Assembly: GCA_015486015.1 (NCBI GenBank)
Contig: WFSL01000023.1
Span: 1 to 35,397 of the forward strand
Direction of reading: 5' to 3'
Length of the DNA stretch: 35,397 bases
Source of the DNA: Aquificota bacterium
GTDB taxonomy: Bacteria; Thermosulfidibacterota; Thermosulfidibacteria; Thermosulfidibacterales; B14-G1
In this document: positions 15,555 to 24,259 of the stretch, piece by piece
Layout of the letters: the number at the start of each line of letters is the position of its first letter
Numbering within the stretch: the stretch's first letter is position 1
Made by a program: the position numbers and the translations under genes
Notes under the pieces: generated by a model
The model's input: the letters and a program-made list of their open reading frames with translations, nothing else
Told to the model about the DNA's origin: nothing
The model's database searches: none

Positions 15555-16115
15555 ATGGGGTCTAATGCTCTCAATACATCAGCTATATGGGGGTTAAAAG
15601 AGCTCCTGGCTATCCCAGGGGGTGATCAGATCATTAAGTGCATCCAGTGTGGGACCTGTACGGGTTCCTGCCCCATGGCGCCGGTAATGGACTATGGACC
15701 CAGAAGGCTATTTGCCCTGGTTAAGGGGGGAGACTTTGACGAAGTTTTTTCTTCAAATACCTACTGGATATGCGCATCTTGTTATTTTTGCACTGTACGG
15801 TGTCCCAGGGGCATCAAGATCACTGATATCATGTATGCATTGAAGCGTATGGCTCAAGCACGTGGGCCCCAGGAGAAGGCGGCTTACATGTACAATGCCT
15901 TCAAGGAAGCTGTTGAGGGAAAGGGGAGGCTCTCTGAGCTTAAGATGATGCAAAAGTATTACAAGAAGGTGCCAATGGATGCCTTCAAGAATACCTCTTT
16001 GGGACTGAAGCTCCTGGCCAAAGGCAGACTGGAGTTTAAGGTGGAACCTCTCAAGAGCCTTGAAGGGTTCAGGAGGGTGATAGAGAAGGCTAAGCAGATT
16101 GAGGGACAGTCATGA
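15555..16115 (+). CDS. hdrC: Heterodisulfide reductase-like subunit C
   Basis: A 186-aa iron-sulfur protein that carries electrons from HdrA to HdrB. Two [4Fe-4S] motifs are clear: CIQCGTCTGSCP near residues 29-40 and CASCYFCTVRCP near 74-85. ATG 15555 follows GGTGGAGGAA and sits 1 nt after the preceding stop; the open frame extends upstream only as a shadow. The stop overlaps hdrB (ATGA). The length is usual for HdrC. Confidence 0.93.
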   Translation: MGSNALNTSAIWGLKELLAIPGGDQIIKCIQCGTCTGSCPMAPVMDYGPRRLFALVKGGDFDEVFSSNTYWICASCYFCTVRCPRGIKITDIMYALKRMAQARGPQEKAAYMYNAFKEAVEGKGRLSELKMMQKYYKKVPMDAFKNTSLGLKLLAKGRLEFKVEPLKSLEGFRRVIEKAKQIEGQS

Positions 16116-16954
16116 AATACGTGTTTTATCCAGGGTGTACATTGAAGACCGCTGCAGGATACGAGGAGTCCATTAATGCAACCTTAAATGTATTGGGATT
16201 ATCCATTCCAGAGGTGGAGGACTGGAACTGCTGTGGGGCTACTGCCTATTTCAGCTTAGATGAGCTGGTGGCCTTGGTGCTGCCTGCCAGGGTAATGGCC
16301 ATAGCGGAGGAGATGGGGGCAGAGGTCATTGCAACTCCCTGCAACGCCTGCTATGCGACCCTGCGTAAGGCAAGGGCCATCCTCGCAGATGAGGAAGGGC
16401 TCAAGGAGAAGGTGAACATGGCCCTGGGTGAGGAAGATAAGAGGTATCGTGGTAAGGTAAGGGTGAGGCACCTCTTAGACTACTATCTGGATCCTGAGAT
16501 CCATGCCCAATGGAAGGATAGGATTACCCATCCCTTAGATTCCCTTAAGGTGGCACCCTACTATGGCTGTCAATACTCCAGGCCCCAGGTGGAGGATGAA
16601 GATCACCCGGAGAGCCCTCGGGCCCTGGACCGTTTCTTGGAGACCTTAGGTTGCCAAGTGGTGGATTTCAGTTCCAGGACCGCATGCTGTGGTGCTGCTC
16701 AGATGATGGCCCATAGGGATGCCTGTGAGCCCTTGGTAAAGAGGATAATCAACGATGCCAAGCAAAAGGGTGCACACCTTATAGTCTCCATCTGTCCTCT
16801 ATGTCAGTTCAATCTCGAAGCTTTCCAGGAACAGTTTCATATAGAGGAGATCCCGGTGGTTTTCTTCACCCAACTTTTGGGACTCGCCATGGGTTTGAGT
16901 GAAAAGGAGCTGGGTTTAAGTAAGCTTCTGGTCCCGTTTAAGGGGGCCTTCTAA
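16112..16954 (+). CDS. hdrB: Heterodisulfide reductase-like subunit B
   Basis: A 280-aa protein with two CCG domains, which in methanogen HdrB hold the noncubane [4Fe-4S] clusters that split the disulfide substrate. Seen: YPGCTL with NCCGATAYF and TPCNACYATL (domain 1), then YYGCQYSRPQ with TACCGAAQM and SICPLCQFNL (domain 2). All key Cys pairs are present, so disulfide chemistry is likely intact. The bacterial substrate is unknown. It overlaps hdrC by 4 nt and lies 9 nt before hdrA. Confidence 0.93.
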   Translation: MKYVFYPGCTLKTAAGYEESINATLNVLGLSIPEVEDWNCCGATAYFSLDELVALVLPARVMAIAEEMGAEVIATPCNACYATLRKARAILADEEGLKEKVNMALGEEDKRYRGKVRVRHLLDYYLDPEIHAQWKDRITHPLDSLKVAPYYGCQYSRPQVEDEDHPESPRALDRFLETLGCQVVDFSSRTACCGAAQMMAHRDACEPLVKRIINDAKQKGAHLIVSICPLCQFNLEAFQEQFHIEEIPVVFFTQLLGLAMGLSEKELGLSKLLVPFKGAF

Positions 16955-16963
16955 GGGGGGGAC

Positions 16964-19900
16964 ATGATTAGGAGGGAGGAGCCCAGGATAGGCGTCTATA
17001 TCTGCCACTGTGGGATTAATATCTCCTATAAGGTGGATGTGGAGGAGGTGGTGGACTTTGCCTCTAAGTTGGAGCACGTGGTGGTGGCCCGTGATTACAA
17101 GTTTATGTGTTCTAACATAGGTCAGGAACTCATCATTAATGACATCAAGGAGTATGGCCTCAACAGGGTGGTGGTGGCATCTTGCTCACCGAGGATGCAT
17201 GAGAAGACCTTCCGCAATGCCTGCAAGAAGGCGGGACTGAACCCATATCTCTTCCAGATGGCCAGTATAAGGGAGCTGGTCTCATGGGTGACTGAGGATG
17301 AGAGGGAGGCTACGGAGAAGGCCAAAGATTATGTGGAGGCAGCAGTAAGGAGGGTGGCTAAGCACCAGCCTTTAGAACCAAGGATCGTGGACATCAACCC
17401 CAATGTGCTGGTGATTGGGGGAGGTATAGCGGGCATGCAGGCGGCCTTAGAGATTGCCGAGGGTGGGAAGACCGTTTATCTGGTGGAGAGGGAACCCAGT
17501 ATAGGAGGCCATATGGCCAAGTTTGACAAGACTTTTCCCACCTTAGACTGCGCCGCCTGTATCCTCACCCCTAAAATGGTGTCTGTGGGTCAGCATGAGA
17601 ACATCAAGCTCTTCACTTACAGTGAGGTAGAAGAGGTCTCAGGTTACATAGGAAACTTCGATGTGAAGATTAAAAAGAAACCCAGGTATGTGCTTGAGGA
17701 CAAGTGCACAGGCTGTTCTGAGTGCATCAAAGGTTGTCCAGTGACTCTGCCTAACGAGTTTGAGTATGGGATGATGGATAGGACTGCCATCTACCGTTCC
17801 TTCCCCCAGGCCGTTCCCAATGTCTTTGTCATCGATAAGGAAGGTTTCTCTCCCTGTCGCAATGCCTGCCCTGCAGGACTCAACGCTCACGGGTATGTGA
17901 AACTTGTCTCGGTCGGTAAGTACGAAGAGGCCTTTAAACTTATTATGGAGAGGGTGATCTTTCCTGCCAGCTTGGGGAGGGCGTGTCCAGCCTTCTGTGA
18001 GGAGGAATGTACCAGATGTCTGGCGGGAGGTCATGTGCAGATCAGGGCCTTAAAACGCTTTGTGGCAGATTGGTACTATGAGAATGTGGGCGTGAAGCTC
18101 CCCGTGGAATTGCCGGATGTGCAGAAAGACAAAAGGGTAGCGGTGGTAGGTGCTGGCCCAGCTGGCTTAGCTTGTGCATACTACTTGGCTATTCAGGGTT
18201 ATCCCGTTACGGTTTACGAGGCCTTGGAGAAACCTGGGGGCATGCTAAGATACGCCATTCCAGAGTACCGCCTGCCCAATCAGCTGGTGGATAAGGAGAT
18301 AGAGCTCATCAAGCAGGCAGGGGTGGAGATCGTGTGTAATACACCTGTGGGGGAGGGTGGGAAGTCTATAGATGAGCTGTTCGGCGAGGGGTACAAGGCC
18401 GTTTTTCTCGCCATTGGTGCCCATAGGGACAGGACCATGGGGATCCCCGGGGAAGACTTAAGGGGTATCTACACCTCTATTGGGTTTCTCAGGAGGGTTA
18501 ACCGTGGGGAAAAGGTGGAGCTTGGCGATAAGGTCTTTGTGGTGGGGGGAGGGAACTCTGCAGTTGATGCAGCAAGGGTGGCACTCCGTCTGGGATCGAA
18601 AGAGGTGACCATACTCTATAGGCGAAGTAGGGTGGAGATGCCAGCCTTCCCAGAGGAGGTAGAGGCTGCAGAGGAAGAGGGTGTTAAGCTTCAGATACTC
18701 ACCAACCCTGTCGCTTTTCATGGTGAGGATGGCAAACTCTCAGAGGTAGAGTGTGTGAGGATGGAACTGGGGGAACCCGATGAGTCCGGGCGCAGGCGCC
18801 CTATTCCCATAGAGGGTTCCAACTTTAAAGTACCAGCAGACTCGGTGATTTTGGCCATTGGACAGGCACCTGAATCTTCCGTGTTCAAGCAGGAAGGATT
18901 GGAGATAAACAGGGACGGTACCCTATGGGTGGATCCCGAAACCTTAGCCACCAATCGGGAAGGGGTCTTTGCGGGGGGAGATGCTACAAAAGGACCATCC
19001 ACTATTGTTGAGGCCATTGGACTGGGGAGGAGGGCAGCAGAGTATATTCGGAGGTATGTGGAAGGGGAGGACCTGAGGGCTAAGCCTTATGAGGAGCACT
19101 GGCTGGAGACAGTGGACAAGGAAGAGGTACTGAGGAGGCGCCGGTATACTGTGAGCCCACCTACGAGTCTTGTCAAGAGGCCTTCTCACGAGAGGATAAA
19201 GGACTTCAAGGAGGTGGAGGCCACCCTTTCAGAGGAGGCAGCGCTGGCGGAAGCTAAGAGGTGTTTAGATTGTGCTGGGTGCTGCGAGTGTCGTCAGTGC
19301 GAGCTGCTTTGCGAGGCACAGGCCATTGATCATCATATGAAGGAAGAGATCGTTGAGGTGAAGGTGGGCTCTATCATTGTGGCCACTGGCTTTAAGACCT
19401 TTGATCCTACACCCTTAATCCAGTATGGATACAAGCGGTATCCGGAAGTTTATACCAGTATAGAGTTTGAGAGGATAAACAACGCGGCTGGCCCCACTGA
19501 AGGGCAGATTAGAATGAAGGATGGTCGGGTGCCCGAGAGGGTGGCCATCATCCATTGTGTGGGTTCAAGAGACGAAAACACAAACCGCTACTGCTCCCGG
19601 GTATGCTGTATGTACTCCATGAAGTTTGCCCACCTGGTGCGGGAGAAGACTGGAGCAGAGGTTTTTGAGTTCTACATTGATATCAGGGCCCCGGGTAAAA
19701 TGTATGAGGAGTTTTATAACCGCCTCCAGGAGGAGGGAACCCATTTCATTAGGGGGAAGGTGGCTGAGGTTACAGACGTGGCTATGAGCCCGGAAGAGGA
19801 GGGGAGGCTCATTGTGGTGGCTGAGGATACATTGGCAGGCAAGGTCAGGCGCATCCCCGTGGATATGGTGATCCTTTCTGTTGGGCTTCAGGCAGCAGAT

Positions 19901-20353
19901 GGTGCCGAAGAGGTGGCCCACTTAGTAGGGATATCCCAGGATCAAGATGGGTGGTTCATAGAGCTTCATCCTAAGCTTGCCCCAGTCTCTACTGCCAGTG
20001 ACGGGGTGTTTATAGCTGGGTGTTGTCAGGGGCCAAAGGACATACCTGACACTGTGTCTCAGGCATCGGGTGCAGCAGCGGAGGCCCTCTCCCTCATCAT
20101 GAGAGGACAGGTGGAGGTGGAGGCTGCCACCTCTTACATAGATCCAGAGGTGTGTGTGGGTTGTCAGCAATGCAAAAGGATATGCATGTACTCCGCTATA
20201 GACTACGATCCCGCCCGGGGGGTCTGTGTGGTGAATGAAGCCATTTGTAAAGGGTGTGGGCTTTGCGCCGCCACATGCCCCAACAAGGCTGTGACTACAA
20301 AACACTTCAACAATGTAGAGATATTCTCCGAGCTTGAAGGGATATTGCTATGA
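16964..20353 (+). CDS. hdrA: HdrA with an inserted GltD-like NAD(P)H oxidoreductase module
   Basis: A 1129-aa flavoprotein, nearly twice the usual HdrA length. Order: N-terminal HdrA domain (1-140), FAD site VLVIGGGIAGMQAA (148-161), CAAC-ILTPKMV (196-206), and Fe-S motif CTGCSECIKGCP (248-259). An insert from about 297 to 760 matches the glutamate synthase small subunit: CRNACPAG, FPASLGRACPAFCEEEC, FAD motif VAVVGAGPAGLA (392-403), NAD(P) motif VFVVGGGNSAVDAA (about 525-538), and VFAGGDA. HdrA resumes with CLDCAGCCECRQCELLC, then VGSRDENTNRYCSRVCC, and ends with two ferredoxin clusters (about 1064-1105). HdrA hosts flavin-based electron bifurcation, and the insert supplies a direct NAD(P)H port. 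It overlaps mvhD by 4 nt. Confidence 0.92.
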   Translation: MIRREEPRIGVYICHCGINISYKVDVEEVVDFASKLEHVVVARDYKFMCSNIGQELIINDIKEYGLNRVVVASCSPRMHEKTFRNACKKAGLNPYLFQMASIRELVSWVTEDEREATEKAKDYVEAAVRRVAKHQPLEPRIVDINPNVLVIGGGIAGMQAALEIAEGGKTVYLVEREPSIGGHMAKFDKTFPTLDCAACILTPKMVSVGQHENIKLFTYSEVEEVSGYIGNFDVKIKKKPRYVLEDKCTGCSECIKGCPVTLPNEFEYGMMDRTAIYRSFPQAVPNVFVIDKEGFSPCRNACPAGLNAHGYVKLVSVGKYEEAFKLIMERVIFPASLGRACPAFCEEECTRCLAGGHVQIRALKRFVADWYYENVGVKLPVELPDVQKDKRVAVVGAGPAGLACAYYLAIQGYPVTVYEALEKPGGMLRYAIPEYRLPNQLVDKEIELIKQAGVEIVCNTPVGEGGKSIDELFGEGYKAVFLAIGAHRDRTMGIPGEDLRGIYTSIGFLRRVNRGEKVELGDKVFVVGGGNSAVDAARVALRLGSKEVTILYRRSRVEMPAFPEEVEAAEEEGVKLQILTNPVAFHGEDGKLSEVECVRMELGEPDESGRRRPIPIEGSNFKVPADSVILAIGQAPESSVFKQEGLEINRDGTLWVDPETLATNREGVFAGGDATKGPSTIVEAIGLGRRAAEYIRRYVEGEDLRAKPYEEHWLETVDKEEVLRRRRYTVSPPTSLVKRPSHERIKDFKEVEATLSEEAALAEAKRCLDCAGCCECRQCELLCEAQAIDHHMKEEIVEVKVGSIIVATGFKTFDPTPLIQYGYKRYPEVYTSIEFERINNAAGPTEGQIRMKDGRVPERVAIIHCVGSRDENTNRYCSRVCCMYSMKFAHLVREKTGAEVFEFYIDIRAPGKMYEEFYNRLQEEGTHFIRGKVAEVTDVAMSPEEEGRLIVVAEDTLAGKVRRIPVDMVILSVGLQAADGAEEVAHLVGISQDQDGWFIELHPKLAPVSTASDGVFIAGCCQGPKDIPDTVSQASGAAAEALSLIMRGQVEVEAATSYIDPEVCVGCQQCKRICMYSAIDYDPARGVCVVNEAICKGCGLCAATCPNKAVTTKHFNNVEIFSELEGILL

Positions 20354-20814
20354 AGGTTGAGGAAGAAAGGATGAAGAACGAAAGAGAAACAGAAGGGGTA
20401 TTTGAGCCCAAGATAGTGGGGTTTTTGTGTTACTGGTGTAGTTACACAGCCGCGGATCTCGCTGGGGTAAGTAGGATGAAGTATCCTCCTAACCTGAGGG
20501 TTATGAGGGTGATGTGCTCCAGTAGGGTGGACCCGGTTTTCATAATAAAGGCGCTATTGGATGGTGCGGATGGCGTTTTAGTGGCGGGGTGCCATCCGGG
20601 GGATTGCCATTATCAGAAGGGGAACTATTACGCCAGGAGGAAGATAGCCTTGACCAAAAGGCTATTGGAGAGTCTGGGCCTGGAGCCAGAGAGGGTGAGG
20701 CTTTCTTGGATAGCTGCTTCTGAGGGGCCAAGATTTGCAGAAGTGGCTAAGGAATTTACAGAGCGGATAAGGCAGCTTGGGCCTAATCCGGCCAAGGGGG
20801 CACTGTTCCTGTGA
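20350..20814 (+). CDS. mvhD: MvhD-like iron-sulfur protein (first copy)
   Basis: A 154-aa protein of the F420-non-reducing hydrogenase delta-subunit family, which carries a [2Fe-2S] cluster and docks electron-delivering partners onto HdrA. Seen: GFLCYWCSYTAADLAGVSR, VMCSSRVDP and the signature AGCHPGDCHYQKGN. All conserved Cys are present. The ATG is within the HdrA stop (ATGA). The charged first 20 residues (KVEEERMKNERETEG) are extra; a second ATG at 20371 is an alternative start. It precedes the double HdrA by 12 nt. Confidence 0.9.
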   Translation: MKVEEERMKNERETEGVFEPKIVGFLCYWCSYTAADLAGVSRMKYPPNLRVMRVMCSSRVDPVFIIKALLDGADGVLVAGCHPGDCHYQKGNYYARRKIALTKRLLESLGLEPERVRLSWIAASEGPRFAEVAKEFTERIRQLGPNPAKGALFL

Positions 20815-20826
20815 GGGAGGTGAGCC

Positions 20827-23814
20827 GTGGATAAAGAGAGCACTGTGTTGGTCTACGGCACCAATTTGGCAGGTTACAGGGCAGCTTATGCCTTGGCCAA
20901 GATAGGCTACAGGACCGTGCTCCTCAATCGGGGTGCATATGTGGATGAGTATAGGAATCAAGCCTTGGCGCAGCTGCCTTTGGACTTTTGTTGGGCCTGT
21001 GGTCATATGCCCCAGAGGCTCTTTATTGGGTTAGGGGCCATGCAGGTCTTTTATAACGCAGACCTCTTGGAGGTTAAGGGAGAGCCTGGTCACTTCACCG
21101 TGAAGATCAAAAAGAGAGATCACTACATAAATAACTTTGCCTGCACCGAGTGTGAGGCATGCATAAGGGCATGTCCAGTGGAAGTGGAAGAGGCTGGCAA
21201 GAAGAGGAAGGCCATCTACGTGTGCCCGGAGATCGCATGGGAGAACATCTTCATCATAGATGAAGAGCATTGTACCAAATGTGGCGAGTGTGAAAAGGTT
21301 TGCCCCACTGGTTGCCTCAAGCTGGATAGAACAGAGGAGACAATAGAGATGGACGTAGGGGCTATAGTCCTGGCACCTGAGTATGATGAGCCTACCGAAG
21401 ATGATCTTGCCAAATTTGGTTTTGGCAAAGTTTCCAATGTGGTGAAGTCTTCGGACTTGGCCAGGAGCTCTCTCTTCACAAACTTTGTGAGGAATTCCTT
21501 GGAGCGTCCCTCTGATGGCAGCCTTCCCAAAAGCGTGGCGGTTGTGGTGACCCCTCAGTACAACCATGGGGTGGAGTACGAGAGTTACAATGCCACCATC
21601 TCCGCCATTTACCGGGCGGTGAGGACTAAGGAGCTCATGCCTGAGGCACATGTGGTGGTCTTCTTCAGGGAATTCCGAGGTTTTGGTAAGGGGCATTATC
21701 GGTGGTACGAGAGGGCCTTAGAGTTGGGAATAGAGATCGTCAGGGCTTGGGATCTCAGTGTGGATAAGGGCAAGAAGAAGGGCGACGTAAAAATAAGGTA
21801 CACCTTGGGTGATCAAGAAAAGACCCTGGAGACAGAGCTGGTCATCCTTATTACAGGCCAGAAGCCCCCCACCGTTATGGAGAAGCTCTCTAAGGTTACG
21901 GGGGTGGAGGCGGACGAGCACGGATTTTGTAAGGTGCTACCCTTTACCTGTGGCAAGACTACCCAGGAGGGTGTCTTCGCCGTGGGTGAGTTTACAGGGC
22001 CTAAGGGCAATCCTGAGGTAGTGTGGGAGGGATACGGTGTGATTCCAGAGATAGTGGAATGTTTGGGTGAGAAGAATTTCTCTCCTGCTCCTCCTCCACA
22101 GCTCAGGGATGTTTCTGGTGAAGAGCCTAAAGTGGGGGTTTTTATCTGCTCCTGCTTCGGGGAGTTTAACAACTATATGGATCTGGATGCCTTGGTAGAA
22201 AAGGTAAGAGATCTACCGGGGGTGGCTCACGTAGAGATCATTAATGGGTGTTGTACACCCCCCACCATACAGGAGACCGCTCAGAGGATTAGGGATGCCC
22301 GGGTAAACCGGGTGGTGCTTGCGGCCTGTACCCCGCTGCAGAAGCTCCTGAAGTTCAGGCGAGTGGTGATGATGGCGGGGCTTAATCCGCTCCTCTCGGA
22401 GTTCCTAAGGCTCAGGGAGGATGTGATCAGGGTGCATGAAGACAGGGAAGGTATGCTTGAAAAGGCCTTTGTCCTTATCGCCTCTGGTGTGGAGAAGGTG
22501 AGAAAGGCCCAGGCTGCGCCTCCGCCGATGGAGACGTTCCATAGTGCGGCGTTGGTGATTGGTGGAGGTCCCTCTGGGATGGAAGCGGCCCTTGCTATAG
22601 CTGATGGAGGTTTCCCTGTGACCCTGGTGGAGAGGGAACAGGAACTGGGGGGTCTGGCCAAGGGGCTGCGCAAGGACCTCGAGGGGCATGACCTGTCTGG
22701 TTATCTCGCTCAACTGATCCAAAGGGTGGAGCAGCATCCCAATATAGGCCTCTATAAGGGGGTCCAGATCAAGGATTTGTGGGGGTATGCTGGTCATTTC
22801 TATGCCGAGTTGGAGGCAGGGGGAGAGGTAAAACTCGTTCAGGCAGGTGTGGTAATCCCTGCCATGGGGGCCAAACCCTTTGAGCCCAAAGGGGCCTTTC
22901 TCTATGGTGAAGATGAGCGTGTTGTCACCCAAAGCGAGTTGGAAGATTTGCTGGCTAAGGGGAAGGTACCTCCTGGTCCTGTAGTGATGATCCAATGCGT
23001 AGGCTCCAGGAATGAGTCCCATCCCTACTGTAGTAGGGTTTGCTGTTCTCAGGCCATCAAGAATGCCCTGGACTTGGTGGAGAGGGGCATAGAGGTCACC
23101 ATTCTCTATAGGGACCTCAACACGTACGGCTTTAAGGAAGATTACGGTATACTGGCCCGCGAGAAGGGGGTGAAGTTTATACGATTCTCGGCGGATAGGT
23201 ATCCCCAGGTGAGTCTCTCCAATGGGGAGCTCAAGGTTCAAGTCCATGACTTAGAGCGGGACTCTGTGGAAACTTTGGAGGCTGGGACTGTAGCGCTGTC
23301 TGTGGGGATGGTTCCGGACGTAGAGAACTATGCGAAGGTTGCGCAGTGGTTGGGATATAAGCTCGATTCCCAGGGCTTCTTCGATACAGAGACTAGCATG
23401 TGCCCCTATGAGGAGGCCATCAAGAGGCTCATGAAGCCGTGGGAGTTGTCCAGTAATGGGGTGTTTCCTGTGGGATTGGTTCATTCCCCGCGCTCCTTCA
23501 CAGAGGCCCTTCTCACTGCAAAGGATGCAGCAGGGCGTGCCCTTACCTTGTTGGGTAAGTCTCAGCTCCCGCCACCCAATGCCATGTATGTCTCGGCAGT
23601 AAAGGAGTCCAAGTGTGTGGGATGCGGTTTGTGCGTGGATGTGTGCCCTTACTATGCCAGGGAGATAGATGAGGCTCAAGGGGTGGCCAAGGTAAGGCCC
23701 TATCTCTGCGATGCCTGTGGGGCCTGTTTGGTGGCGTGCCCCAGTGAGGCGGCCTACTTGAGGGATGCCAGAGGAGAGCAGATGATTCCCAGTATAGACG
23801 CTTTGTTGCTGTAG
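20827..23814 (+). CDS. Tandem double HdrA-like flavoprotein
   Basis: A 995-aa protein made of two HdrA-like halves. The first half (1-430) has a weak FAD motif (VLVYGTNLAGYRAA), an unusual FCWACGH at 54-60, and Fe-S motifs CTECEACIRACP (106-117) and CTKCGECEKVCP (149-160). The second half (from about 431) restarts with an HdrA N-terminal domain (VGVFICSCFGEF), has the clear FAD motif ALVIGGGPSGMEAA (about 576), VGSRNESHPYCSRVCC (about 725) and two C-terminal ferredoxin motifs, CVGCGLCVDVCP and CDACGACLVACP (930-972). It lacks the CAAC-LTPKM segment of HdrA. GTG 20827 follows GGGAGGTGAG. QmoB-like proteins are an alternative comparison. Confidence 0.85.
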   Translation: MDKESTVLVYGTNLAGYRAAYALAKIGYRTVLLNRGAYVDEYRNQALAQLPLDFCWACGHMPQRLFIGLGAMQVFYNADLLEVKGEPGHFTVKIKKRDHYINNFACTECEACIRACPVEVEEAGKKRKAIYVCPEIAWENIFIIDEEHCTKCGECEKVCPTGCLKLDRTEETIEMDVGAIVLAPEYDEPTEDDLAKFGFGKVSNVVKSSDLARSSLFTNFVRNSLERPSDGSLPKSVAVVVTPQYNHGVEYESYNATISAIYRAVRTKELMPEAHVVVFFREFRGFGKGHYRWYERALELGIEIVRAWDLSVDKGKKKGDVKIRYTLGDQEKTLETELVILITGQKPPTVMEKLSKVTGVEADEHGFCKVLPFTCGKTTQEGVFAVGEFTGPKGNPEVVWEGYGVIPEIVECLGEKNFSPAPPPQLRDVSGEEPKVGVFICSCFGEFNNYMDLDALVEKVRDLPGVAHVEIINGCCTPPTIQETAQRIRDARVNRVVLAACTPLQKLLKFRRVVMMAGLNPLLSEFLRLREDVIRVHEDREGMLEKAFVLIASGVEKVRKAQAAPPPMETFHSAALVIGGGPSGMEAALAIADGGFPVTLVEREQELGGLAKGLRKDLEGHDLSGYLAQLIQRVEQHPNIGLYKGVQIKDLWGYAGHFYAELEAGGEVKLVQAGVVIPAMGAKPFEPKGAFLYGEDERVVTQSELEDLLAKGKVPPGPVVMIQCVGSRNESHPYCSRVCCSQAIKNALDLVERGIEVTILYRDLNTYGFKEDYGILAREKGVKFIRFSADRYPQVSLSNGELKVQVHDLERDSVETLEAGTVALSVGMVPDVENYAKVAQWLGYKLDSQGFFDTETSMCPYEEAIKRLMKPWELSSNGVFPVGLVHSPRSFTEALLTAKDAAGRALTLLGKSQLPPPNAMYVSAVKESKCVGCGLCVDVCPYYAREIDEAQGVAKVRPYLCDACGACLVACPSEAAYLRDARGEQMIPSIDALLL

Positions 23815-23824
23815 GAGGAGAGTG

Positions 23825-24253
23825 ATGGGAGGCAATGGGTTTATTCCGAAAATCCTCTATGCCTTGTGCGCCTGGTGTGGTACAGGCGGATCCGAGACTG
23901 CCGCAGCCCTGTGGCTCAAGTATCCAGAGAATGTGCGCCCCTTTAGGGTGGTGTGTACTGGGGCCTTGGACCCTGCATACGTACTGAGGGCCTTAATTGA
24001 AGGTGCCGATGGGATGGTAGTAAGTGGGTGCCATCCAGGTGATTGCCACTATAACCTGGGCAACTTCAGGGCAAGGAGGCGTTTGGCAGTGATGAAGGAG
24101 GTGCTGAACACCCTGGGGCTGGATGGCGATCGTCTATGGCTAAGGTGGGTAGCTCATGGGGAAGGGAAGAGGCTGGTGGACACGGCCTTCGAGTTTGATG
24201 CCCATATTCGGGGGAAGGGCCCCAATCCCTTAGTGAAACGTTGGGATACCTGA
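23825..24253 (+). CDS. MvhD-like iron-sulfur protein (second copy)
   Basis: A 142-aa paralogue of the MvhD-like protein at 20350. Conserved: ALCAWCGTGGSETA, VCTGALDP, GCHPGDCHYNLGN. It differs from the first copy in the first motif (GTGGSETA in place of SYTAADLA), so the two are not recent duplicates and may serve different HdrA partners. ATG 23825 is preferred over GTG 23822, with AGGAGGAG upstream. It lies between the double HdrA and the second FdhB-like gene. Confidence 0.88.
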   Translation: MGGNGFIPKILYALCAWCGTGGSETAAALWLKYPENVRPFRVVCTGALDPAYVLRALIEGADGMVVSGCHPGDCHYNLGNFRARRRLAVMKEVLNTLGLDGDRLWLRWVAHGEGKRLVDTAFEFDAHIRGKGPNPLVKRWDT

Positions 24254-24259
24254 GGAGAT

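Noticed and set aside
22405-23247. 280-codon minus-strand frame opposite the double HdrA gene
   Set aside because: Composition is shadow-like (His/Leu/Pro-rich) with no motif, while the plus strand carries clear Fe-S and FAD motifs.
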